Assembly: GCF_000331305.1 (NCBI RefSeq)
Contig: NZ_KB217478.1
Location: 2,818,151 to 2,882,150 of the forward strand
Origin: Calothrix sp. PCC 7103
GTDB lineage: Bacteria; Cyanobacteriota; Cyanobacteriia; Cyanobacteriales; Nostocaceae
DNA length: 64,000 nt
Direction: 5' to 3'
In this document: piece by piece, positions 19,442-28,600 of the stretch
Numbering within the stretch: the stretch's first letter is position 1
Layout: each line of letters opens with the position of its first letter
The notes under the pieces: generated by a model
Told to the model about the DNA's origin: nothing
The model's database searches: none
Seen by the model: the letters and a program-made list of their open reading frames with translations, nothing else
Program-made: the position numbers and the translations under genes

Positions 19442-19850
19442 TCGATGATAACTTCCTTGCTCTTTACAACTTTTAAACCTAACTAGCTGCTTTACAGTAG
19501 TACTTTATATAGTATATTCTTGTTCTGAGATATTAACGCAGTGTTAGAAGCATCTGATAGTTAACTGGTAATAAATAGATTTAACTCTTAACTCTTAACT
19601 ATTGACTATTAAGATTTTATGCAACTGTAAAACTTTGCTCTGCGCGTTGGGTTTTTGTAAAGTTAGGCGCCTATTTGGTTGGATGTGATGTTATTTACTA
19701 ATTGTGTTCATACCCGCTGTGCGTGTTGAAACCCATAGGCTGATAGCTGAAGTTTATTAAAATGGACTGGTTGTTGGTTGTAATGATAGTTATGTTTTAG
19801 TAAATTAGAGACATAATGGTTGTTTTCATGTTATTTTTTTAAGCTCTTTT
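19442..19850. other. Intergenic region, no gene seen
   Basis: About 400 AT-rich bases between the Uma2 gene and the nuclease-domain relic. It contains a short TTAACTCTTAACTCTTAAC direct repeat near 19578, one GGCGCC at 19667 and no convincing open frame or RNA fold. Confidence 0.6.
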
Positions 19851-20186
19851 TTGCACTATTTCTCTTTCACTCCATATTGCTTGCATTCACCGCTCGAACT
19901 TAAATTTTTGCGGCTATTCGAGCAATATAACTTCGATCCTCAAAAACAAGTACCAATACCAGAAGAGGCGCCTATTTCTATCGCTGACTTTGCGATGCCA
20001 AAAGAGCGACTGGCAATATATATAGATGGCGCCGCATTTCATACTGGAGGAAACAGACTACGCGATAAATTCATTCGTGACCGCTTACGTGGCGCCAATC
20101 CTCCTTGGCATGTAGTAGTTTTGTATGCTGCGGATTTAGCTAAGGGTAAGGCATTGGTAGAGGAACTAAAAGGTATTACTGAGTAA
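19851..20186 (+). pseudogene. C-terminal PD-(D/E)XK/Vsr-like nuclease domain, truncated
   Basis: About 100 residues of recognisable domain: SPLELKFLRLF, ISIADFAMPKERLAIYIDG, then AAFHTGGNRLRDKFIRDRLR and WHVVVLYAADL. This is the core of Vsr-like/DUF559-type nucleases that often form the C-terminus of large helicase or restriction proteins. There is no good start: the first in-frame codon is a TTG inside AT-rich sequence, and the homology starts abruptly. I read it as the surviving 3' end of a larger gene. Three GGCGCC sites lie inside it. A weak hairpin (AGTGTGAG / CTCACACT, 20203-20229) follows. Confidence 0.6.
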
Positions 20187-20235
20187 AACAACCGTTAAAG
20201 GTAGTGTGAGCCGATCAGAAACTCACACTTAATAT

Positions 20236-20322
20236 ATGGCGCCTGATAACGAAGCAACATTAGGAGGTTTAGTAAGTTTGGGAAAACCTCAAACACTTTC
20301 GTACCGTTTGATTATGTGGTGA
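20236..20322 (+). pseudogene. Possible 5' stub of a lost gene
   Basis: An ATG opens a 28-codon frame (MAPDNEATLGGLVSLGKPQT and eight more residues) that runs to a stop just inside the 3' end of the oppositely oriented caspase gene. It looks like the beginning of a gene whose remainder was replaced when the caspase locus arrived. There is no ribosome site and it may be chance. Confidence 0.25.
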
Positions 20323-22486
20323 CGCTCAGGCTAATTTGTTTTGTTGTCCACTCACGACTGGGAGATGCTGCTACAGATAATTTTCTAGTTGGTGGTTGTT
20401 CCTCATCAATGGCAGCAAGTAAAGTATCTAAGGGGTTACCAGATCGAGCTAATCCTTTGGGCTTAAGCTCTTCATCAAGTGATGGCAGTTCTAACCAGCG
20501 GAAGTTAGCTGAATCAACTGTAGCAAATACTTTCACAGTATCCTCTCCTACCGAACCTGCTGGAATAGGCACCACTTCTTTTTTACCCGCCTCAATTGTC
20601 TCCAAATTTAGTCCCTTATTTGGGTATATCTGCTCAATTGACCAGTCACAGGCAAGATCGAGGACAGCAACATTGAGAGCTTGGGAAGAATTGTTATGAA
20701 TTGACAGAAATATATATTCGCCAATTTTTACCGTTGGGTTACTGGGATCGGTAAATTGTTGCAACTGAGATTTAGGTGGAATTTTATCCCCTGGCTGATA
20801 ATCGTCTGATGTTCCTAGCCAACTGAGAACTAGCTTATTTGCTAGAGGTGAGGTCAAATCATTATTATCTAACTCTGCTGTAGCATGATATTTTGCTAGA
20901 TGAACCAATCGTTTGACTACTGTGACAGCAGCATCAGATTTGCTTAGTTTTACAGGAGTGATATTTTCAAATGGATGACCAGTGCGATCGCATATTTCAT
21001 ACTCTCCATTATTATTGAGAGCAACTTGATAAGCAACTCCCTCATCGTCATCCTCTGCTACTTTTTCTTCTGCTAATTCCACCCAGCCATTTCCTGGTAG
21101 AGCTTTCTTGATCGCCTCCAGCGCATTTGCTTGTTGTTTAGCTTGTTGTTCATAAACTTCTGGTAAGAGTTTTTTAAATGGTAGTGCAGGTTGAGTTTGC
21201 TCTGGTGCTGCTGCTTCTTGATATATAAGAGAAACTTTGCGGACAAGATTAATTGATGGAGAAATTAGAACAGATTGATCTCCATCTTCAACCTTAAGCT
21301 CTTTACCATCTATTGGTTCAAGTTTGCATAGCGATTCAGTTGCTCCCCGTTGAATAATTCTGGCGATTGCAACTCGATTTTCTTTTTTGGTAAAATCAGT
21401 TGTGCTACGAGGGTAAATGGCAAACTCTGCCCCTTTAGTAAGACCATTTACCTGACCAACAGCCAGCTTAACCTGCATTTCGCCTGTCTGTGGATTTTGT
21501 TCAACCTTCAAAACAGGAACCGCATACACAGTCTCAGCAAGGTCAGTACCAAAAATCTCACGATTAACTTCGCCTATTAGTATCGGGGTTTGTGAAGGAA
21601 ATTGGCTATGAATTTTGGCGTGGATACGCTCAAACAAATCTTTATAGGTTTGACCAGGGTTTTGCTGTCTTAAGGTATCCAACAGCCAATACGTGAGTGC
21701 CCCGTTGCGCTCATTAGTTTCCCGATTGAAAGCATACTCATAGGCAACCTCATTTTGACGACACGCTGCCAAAACCACATAATCTTTCGTTTCTGGTAGT
21801 CCCACTGCTTTCAGTCCACGAGTTCCTTGTTCAGTTAAGTTCTTCCAGTTCGCAACCAGAACATCTAGTTCAGCAACAGGTTCAAACGTTGATTGAAGGG
21901 GTTTATCATCCACCACATTCATCCCACGAATTTGTACATCTCCTCGTGTTGCACCACCCGAATGGCAACAGTCTAGTACTAATGTAACAACTAGTTCTTT
22001 ATCTACCAATTCTTTCAGGAGTTTAGCAAGCTCAAGGTCGCGGAGGTACTGTCCTTCTGAAGTGCCAATATCTGTAGGTACTAGTCCTTCATCAATTCCA
22101 TCATCTCCTTTGATATCTTGATAGTGCGTCTTTGCTCGCCCACCATGTCCAGAGTATTGAATGTAAACTTGTGATTTAGGTGGCGCCATTTCACCTAATT
22201 TTCTAAAACTATCTACTATATTTTTGCGAGTGGGCAGTTTTTCTGGAGGCTCGACAGGCTGTTCTTGAGAAGGATTTTCAGGATTGACAGAAGCAGTTAG
22301 CTTCAAAATCTGAGTTTCTGGCACTTTCCTAGTGTCTTTTAAAAAAGCCTCTATATGATTGATATCCCGTACACATCCCCCAAGGTTACCATAGCGACCG
22401 CCATCGGGTAATTTATTCGGCATATAGCAATCAACGCCAATCAACAATGCATATAAATTTGGTGCTTGATTAGTTTCTTCAGCCAT
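20312..22486 (-). CDS. Caspase-like (metacaspase) protease with DUF4384 domain
   Basis: 724 residues. The p20 caspase fold opens with YALLIGVDCY. The catalytic histidine is in YSGHGG (about residue 114) and the cysteine in LDCCHSGG (about residue 174). A middle region follows, then a C-terminal DUF4384-type domain (KIGEYIFLSIHNNSSQALNV, DWSIEQIYPNKG). Orthocaspases of this sort cleave after basic residues and are linked to cell death and defence in cyanobacteria. One HIP1 octamer (20984-20991) lies inside. It is separated from a second caspase gene by the exported-protein/RT region. Confidence 0.92.
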   Translation of the reverse strand: MAEETNQAPNLYALLIGVDCYMPNKLPDGGRYGNLGGCVRDINHIEAFLKDTRKVPETQILKLTASVNPENPSQEQPVEPPEKLPTRKNIVDSFRKLGEMAPPKSQVYIQYSGHGGRAKTHYQDIKGDDGIDEGLVPTDIGTSEGQYLRDLELAKLLKELVDKELVVTLVLDCCHSGGATRGDVQIRGMNVVDDKPLQSTFEPVAELDVLVANWKNLTEQGTRGLKAVGLPETKDYVVLAACRQNEVAYEYAFNRETNERNGALTYWLLDTLRQQNPGQTYKDLFERIHAKIHSQFPSQTPILIGEVNREIFGTDLAETVYAVPVLKVEQNPQTGEMQVKLAVGQVNGLTKGAEFAIYPRSTTDFTKKENRVAIARIIQRGATESLCKLEPIDGKELKVEDGDQSVLISPSINLVRKVSLIYQEAAAPEQTQPALPFKKLLPEVYEQQAKQQANALEAIKKALPGNGWVELAEEKVAEDDDEGVAYQVALNNNGEYEICDRTGHPFENITPVKLSKSDAAVTVVKRLVHLAKYHATAELDNNDLTSPLANKLVLSWLGTSDDYQPGDKIPPKSQLQQFTDPSNPTVKIGEYIFLSIHNNSSQALNVAVLDLACDWSIEQIYPNKGLNLETIEAGKKEVVPIPAGSVGEDTVKVFATVDSANFRWLELPSLDEELKPKGLARSGNPLDTLLAAIDEEQPPTRKLSVAASPSREWTTKQISLSVTT

Positions 22487-23201
22487 TTATCTACTCCACA
22501 ACCTTAGTAGTTTTGTACGTATTAAAGAGCATTGCTGTGCCAGCAGATCTTCTAGAGATGCAGCCTCTAAGATTTTAAAGCATTCTTTTGCCAATAGCGT
22601 TTTTCAACGTTTTATTGCAAATTTGCTGAATAATTGCATAAGTTGGTACGGCTTGCACCTATATATTAGATTGGCACTTTAAAAGTATTAATTTTGTTAT
22701 CTATCTAAAGATAGAAATTTTTAAATTTTTACTCCTGTTGGTAGATATTGATAATTAATTTATGCAAAAATGACTTTTGTTACAACAGCGATAACTAATG
22801 TTAATTAAGTGAGTACAAGTAATTAAACTGAACACCTACTTTTAGACATCAAAAGTTAAATGTTAATAAAGCAAACTTTTAAACTGCATAACCATATAAC
22901 TATTTTTAGCTTATTAGCTCACACCAACTGAGGGGTGTTAGTACTCTTAGAACAGAAAATCGAATTAAGCTTAAAAGTCTTACTAGATAAGGGTTGTGTT
23001 TTTAGTGAGTTCACAAAGGAGAACCAAATTGATGAAAGCTTCTCGGAGCTTTTACCTAAAAGCTAGCAGAATGACATGATTGAAAGATAAGGACAAATAA
23101 ATATAGCAATTATTGCCGCTTATAAACTCCCTCATTTCTACTGAGGGCTGAATTAAATCATTGTTGGTATTCTTCCATATTGTTATAAGGTTGTATTTCC
23201 T
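22487..23201. other. 715-base intergenic region with possible 15-codon leader ORF
   Basis: AT-rich, no long gene. Near its right end AAAGGAG precedes a TTG-ATG pair that opens a 15-codon frame (23032-23079: MKASRSFYLKASRMT). The same bases can fold as AGCTTCT/GGAGCTTTTACC-AAAAGCT hairpins. It could be a leader peptide or attenuator for the exported protein downstream, or a relic. Confidence 0.35.
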
Positions 23202-24662
23202 ATGAAAAAATTAGCTAATTCCCAAGTTGCTGATCGTCACTCAGACTTTTATCCACCCTCTCATCTCAGAGTTTTTGGGAATATAAAATTCAAAGCACTC
23301 AAAGCCGCAAAAGCTATTGCGCTCGCGGTCGGAGGTATAACAACCAGCTTACTCTTAGCAACTACATCGCTCGCGTCAACGAATCAGATACGGAATAGTA
23401 CAGCCACTAACGGCGCCAGGGAATTACCATCGCACACAGCCATAGAAGACGAAAAAGTCACGAAGGGGATCGTAAGTAATCCGCCCATCACTCGACTCAT
23501 AGCAGCCCCGTCTCGACAAGTAAACAAGCACGATATAAAGGGTACACAGAGTACCAAGACAAACCGAGGAAAAACAGAGAAGGAGCAGGAGACAACGTCA
23601 GGCAAGGCACGATACGGAAAATTGACATTGGTGAATGATACTGCAAGTCCAATGCTCATATATTTACAGGCGCCGTCGAAAGACCGCCCACCCCGATATG
23701 CCTACCTACCGGGATGCACCACCAGACAACTAAAAAATGCGTACAGCACGGGATGGCGAGTCAGTACAGACTTAATAACGTCGGCTCCGCTTGGGGAAAT
23801 TCGATCTGGGCAGCTCGGCGTAAGGGCTAGCAGTCTCCAAAAGGGGCTGGGAGGTGTCGAGTGTTCGTCACGCGAAAGAATTTCAGTATTAGTGTCAGCA
23901 ATGAAACAATATGGTCAGGATGCCAAGCAGCTATATGCTACCGTTGCGGCAAGTGATACAGGTACGGCACCCTATACCGAATTCTCTCAGCGACTCAGAG
24001 ACGCAGCGTCCTCTGCGCTCGCAGAAATAGGGCGTGCCGATCGCACGATAAGCCTAAGGAATAAGTTAAAGGACACAGAAACAAGAGGTGCGCTTGCCCA
24101 GCCACAGAAACAGTTGGCAGGTATCATTGATCAGACATGTATATTACCACAACAGCATGGGCAGAAGTCCCCGACCCAATGTCCGATTGTTATACGAGCG
24201 ACAATTTTATCAAAGTTCAATAAATGGTCCCAAGACAATGTACGAGGTAAGATAAGGGAGCGTATAGCTCAAATAGCAAGCGAGAAAAGATCGCCATTCG
24301 ATACAGAGGACGAGCAATTTATAACGGATATCATGACCGTAGCACGTGGCAATGTGGCCGACATTAACAGCCTAAACCTAGCAGTTAAAGCATATTTGGA
24401 AACCAATTGCGGCATAACACCTAACCGGGCGCATGATGAGGCTAAGGTAATATCGCGGTTAGCGTTAGAGGCGGCAAATACCCATGCGGTCATGACTGAG
24501 GCAATTCCATTTTTATCACAGGTGACGAATCAGCAACAACATTCAACAGCTTTCACTGCGGTGGTGCCAAATAGCCAAAATTGGCGTGCCAAGTATCCGC
24601 TCGGTACGCATTGTGTGATCAGAGGGGGGTCAGAGTCCCACGACAAGGTAGTAAGCTTTTAA
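23202..24662 (+). CDS. Exported protein of unknown family
   Basis: 486 residues. A basic n-region and a hydrophobic segment at about 33-58 (AIALAVGGITTSLLLATT) form a long signal peptide. A Ser/Thr/Lys-rich linker follows (about 60-135), then a beta-type stretch (GKLTLVNDTASPMLIYLQ) and a long helical, cysteine-containing C-terminal part. I recognise no family. Codon use is unlike the neighbours: frequent CGG, CGA, ATA, TCG and GCG, with a GC content clearly above the flanks. The only neighbour in the same composition class is the convergent broken reverse transcriptase. Probably foreign. Confidence 0.6.
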   Translation: MKKLANSQVADRHSDFYPPSHLRVFGNIKFKALKAAKAIALAVGGITTSLLLATTSLASTNQIRNSTATNGARELPSHTAIEDEKVTKGIVSNPPITRLIAAPSRQVNKHDIKGTQSTKTNRGKTEKEQETTSGKARYGKLTLVNDTASPMLIYLQAPSKDRPPRYAYLPGCTTRQLKNAYSTGWRVSTDLITSAPLGEIRSGQLGVRASSLQKGLGGVECSSRERISVLVSAMKQYGQDAKQLYATVAASDTGTAPYTEFSQRLRDAASSALAEIGRADRTISLRNKLKDTETRGALAQPQKQLAGIIDQTCILPQQHGQKSPTQCPIVIRATILSKFNKWSQDNVRGKIRERIAQIASEKRSPFDTEDEQFITDIMTVARGNVADINSLNLAVKAYLETNCGITPNRAHDEAKVISRLALEAANTHAVMTEAIPFLSQVTNQQQHSTAFTAVVPNSQNWRAKYPLGTHCVIRGGSESHDKVVSF

Positions 24663-24769
24663 TGGATAGAGCCTGTCGGCAAAGGGTAGTGATAGGATAA
24701 CGATCTTTCAAAAGCGGGTTGTCCGAATCCACCCACAGAAGAATCAATAGAACCTATCAACACCACGCA

Positions 24770-25606
24770 CTAAACCCCATCAACCCCCGTTCTTACCCAT
24801 TGGCACCAGCGTTTAAGGTAAGTCTCAATCCGGATATCATCCGCACCCTGCTCATAAAGCCGAGACACCTTAACCACCAGGCGTTCCACCGTTTTCGGTG
24901 CGATACTTAAGCCATCGGGTGAATACCAATAGCCAAGAAAATCAAACCCTCGCGCAATTCTCCCGATAAACGTCTTATCGGGATGTTGTGCTACTTTCAA
25001 CTCAAACATCATCTCGTTCACCGCTCTTATCGCCTGACGCAGCTTCCACGCCCGTCGGCGCAAGGATGACCCAATCGTCCATAAATCGGGCATAAAAAAG
25101 CCCCAACTCCGACATCCGATCATCCAACGGCTTCAAAAATAGAGCACCCATCAAGGGCGATAAAGGGCAGCCCAGGGAGATACCCTGAGTGATATCGAGG
25201 AACTTGCTCCCATCATTGACAAACCGCCGTAAATAACCCCACAGCAACGCCAAAACCGCCTCATCTTGCACATACCGCCCCACGATCTCCATGAGAATCT
25301 GATGATCAATGCTGGCATAATAGCCCAGAACATCCGTGCGAAAAACAAACTGATTCTCCTCCAAATTTGCCGCCACTTCTCGCACTGCCGCCTTCATCCC
25401 GCCAGTTCCCGCCAAATGAAAGCAACGATCCGAGAGATGTTGTTTGAGATGTTCGGTTAAAACAAGGGTGATTGCTTTCAATACCAAGGCATCCATTGAG
25501 AACCAAGACTCGATACACTGATCTTTTCCCCAAATCAATCGCAATTCCCGTTGTCCGGATGCCTGTGGTAGCCAACAGTGTTCAAGTGAGTTGCGCGATC
25601 AAATCA
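24770..25606 (-). pseudogene. Reverse transcriptase, frameshifted and 5'-truncated
   Basis: Two overlapping frames make one RT. 25544-25002 reads LIWGKDQCIESWFSMDALVL, FRTDVLGYYASIDH (motif with first catalytic Asp), GISLGCPLSPLMGALFL and YARFMDDWVIL (catalytic DD). Then the frame is lost near 25045-25065, and the rest (KLRQAIRAVNEMMFELKVAQ, HPDKTFIGRIARGFDFLGYW) continues in the frame ending at 24770. Upstream the frame opens at about 25606 after a TGA, so the N-terminus is missing. Not the YADD of group II introns. GC is higher than the surrounding caspase genes. Certainly inactive as it stands. Confidence 0.88.
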
Positions 25607-25665
25607 AGAGATATACATACTATTTATAATATAAATTCCTAAATGATACAAGCTATTTTCCCTCA

Positions 25666-28600
25666 TCAGTTTATACCTTTATACTGTATGTAATTCTGAA
25701 TACGGCTACCAGCGGTTTCTATCAACTTGTCAAGATTTAAGTTGTAAGTCTGTATTCTACGTTCGCTATAAAAAGAATCATTTTTACGAGTAACCATAGC
25801 AATTTGATGCCCATTGGAACTAAAAGCAGCAGCTTCAACGTATTGATACAATGCTAGTTTTTCCAAAGCTTTAATGCGCTGGGGTGTTTTTTCATCAATA
25901 CTCCAGAGCATTATGTCACCCAACTGGTTGATTGCAGCTATTATTTTGTCTTCATGGAAAAACCTTAAAGCATAAATCTTGCCGTGAGGGGGAGTCAGTT
26001 CATACTTCAAGTGTTCAATCAAATCATTATAGACAGCACCTCCATCAACAGGGAGTGAAAAAATTGATTGAGAATCTTCTAGATGCCAAAGTTTGACGGT
26101 GCCGTCCTCACTACCTGAAGCCAAAAACTTACCGTCATCACTAAAAGTAATTGCTGTAATGTTACCGAACTGCCCAGCTAATGTTGTCCGCAACTCTACA
26201 TTAAAAGTATTTCGGTCTCTATTGAGTTGCCAAAGACTTATAGTGTTATCATCACTTGTCGTTATAAATATATCGTTTTTTAGGCTAAAACTTAAGCTGT
26301 TAATTACCTGTTCATGCTTAACAATGAAACTAGACTGCATTGTCCCATTTCTACTATACAGCTTGACCTCAATCTCTTCATTTCTAGCCACTGCTACTAC
26401 AACATCCTTATCGCTGCTAAATTGAACATCACAAAGTTCACTTGTAATATCAATTTCATTATCAATCGGTATGTGCAATAGTTCCCCAGTAGATCGCCAA
26501 AACAATAACTTTCCATCCGTATCTACCGTGGTGAAAATTTGATTATCCTCACTAAAGCTAACCTTCTGTACGTCAGTCGTCGTGTATCCTTCAAATCTAT
26601 CTTTCAGAGACCAAAATTTGACTGTTCGATCATCGCTGCTAGAAAGTAATTGGGAGCCGTTGAATGTGAAGCTAATTCTATTGATGTTACCTTTATGTCC
26701 CACTAACTTGTATAAATGAGGAACATCGCCATAGATATTTTTGGTTAAAGCATCCCAAATATTGATAATCCCATTGGTATGAGATGATGCTAATATTTTG
26801 CCATCAGGGCTGAAAGCAACAGCGCTTATACTTCCATCTTCCTCTTGCCCAATTTCTCTGGAATTTCCACTCTTATCCATAGGCCAGATGCGAAGTTTCC
26901 CATCTTTACCAACTGAAACTAAAGTTGTGCCATCTGGGCTAAAGTCAATATCTGTAATTACGCCTTCATGATATGCATCAAATTCATCAAAATCCGAGAT
27001 TTTAATATCATTACTTGATTCCACTTGTGACACCTGACTATCAGGAACATGATACTCCTTAATTACTATGGTCTTTTTGTTGGTTTGTCTATGTCTAGAA
27101 ACAAAAGCAATCCGTTGATCTTTTGGGCTAAAGGCTACAGCATCAACATTATGCTCATGAGCTATAGTTGTCAAATATTGACCTCTCCGTTCCCAAAATA
27201 TTATGTTTCTATCAAAGCCGACAGAAACCAAAAAAGTTCCATCTGGGCTAAATTTTATACAATGAACTTTACCGTTATGTTTATTTGTATCACCTTGAGT
27301 TGTATGAAAAGCATACCAACCGTTAGGTTCTTTCCTATAGAACTTAATCAGTCCATCATTTCCGCTAGTAACAAGAATCTCCCCATCTGGGCTAAAAGCT
27401 AAATCATAAGATTCCTCTTGATTTTGCTCATAATTTATTAGATTTCCCTGCCAATCCCAGAAACAAATCTTGTCATTATAGCCAGATATAGTAGCAATGA
27501 CTTGGGCATTTTGATTCCAACTAAAGTTGTTGACTTTATCTCCTACATCAATGCTATTAATTTCTCCGCATTCACTTAACAACTGGTTAAATATTATTAA
27601 AAATTTGAGGTGTTCATGTTCAGCAATTTTCGTACCTTTCTGCAAAAGTTTTCCGGTTTTAATCATATTAACTATTGCATCGAGCCTATCATTTCCATTA
27701 AAGAATTTTTGGGATGTTTCAGTGTTAGACTTAATCTGTTGTTCTAATGTTTTGCTTGCGTCCCGCTCGCGGTACTGCACACAAGCTTTAACGAAAGCTA
27801 GCTCTAATTTGTTTAGCCAATTATTTTCAGATTTAGCGATGGTTTCTAACAATTCAATACGAGGGTCTTGTTTCCAAAGAAATTGATCGGGGTCTTTAGC
27901 AGAGTCTTTAGCATCCTTCCAATCAAGTGTAGGTGCAGCCAGACGGTTTTGAAGTCCTAAATTTTCTTGCTCCACCTTGATCCATTCCTGTAATAAACCC
28001 CATCCTTGGATTAATAAATCATGGGCTGGTTCTACATATTGTACTTTATCTTCATGTCCTTTTACTAATAGACGAACGTTGACAAGCTGCTCGATCACAT
28101 ACTCGACACGCTTGTTTTCTTCCGGTTCTGAATACTCTAACTCAGATGTCTGCACCCGGCGCCGTGCAACTCCTCCCCCTTCAATCGCTACCATCCGCAA
28201 CATTACCCGTCGCATTGTGGCTTGGTATGCCTTACCTGATGCTTCGCCAAACTTTTTAACCAGGTTGTCATACTCCTGATTTGCCCGACGAGTTAGCGCT
28301 CCTGCAACTCCGCCGAGTTCCTTATAGTCTTCGATTCGCAAAGCGCGATCAGTTGCATTATCCTTCGTCCAACGCTCGTGCAATTTGATGTAAAGTTCGC
28401 TCAACGTAAACGAAAGTAATGCCAATCCTCCGGGCATCTGTCCCACTTCATCAATCAACTTACCCACTAACTCCGGTGGTTCAAAGTACAATGCTTGCTT
28501 TAAAGCCGGTCCCTCAATTGCCTCACGCAACTCATTGGAGTTCATTGCTCTTACCGGAAACCGAGCGATCTTCCAGTAAGCCTTCAAAGTTGAATTGAGG

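Noticed and set aside
23202-25606. Diversity-generating retroelement made of the exported protein and the RT
   Set aside because: No template/variable repeat pair is visible, the RT motifs are not of the DGR type, the RT is convergent and broken, and the exported protein has no recognisable C-type lectin end.
24770-25606. Group II intron
   Set aside because: The catalytic box is FMDD instead of YADD, no maturase or endonuclease domain follows, and no domain V-like hairpin was seen nearby.
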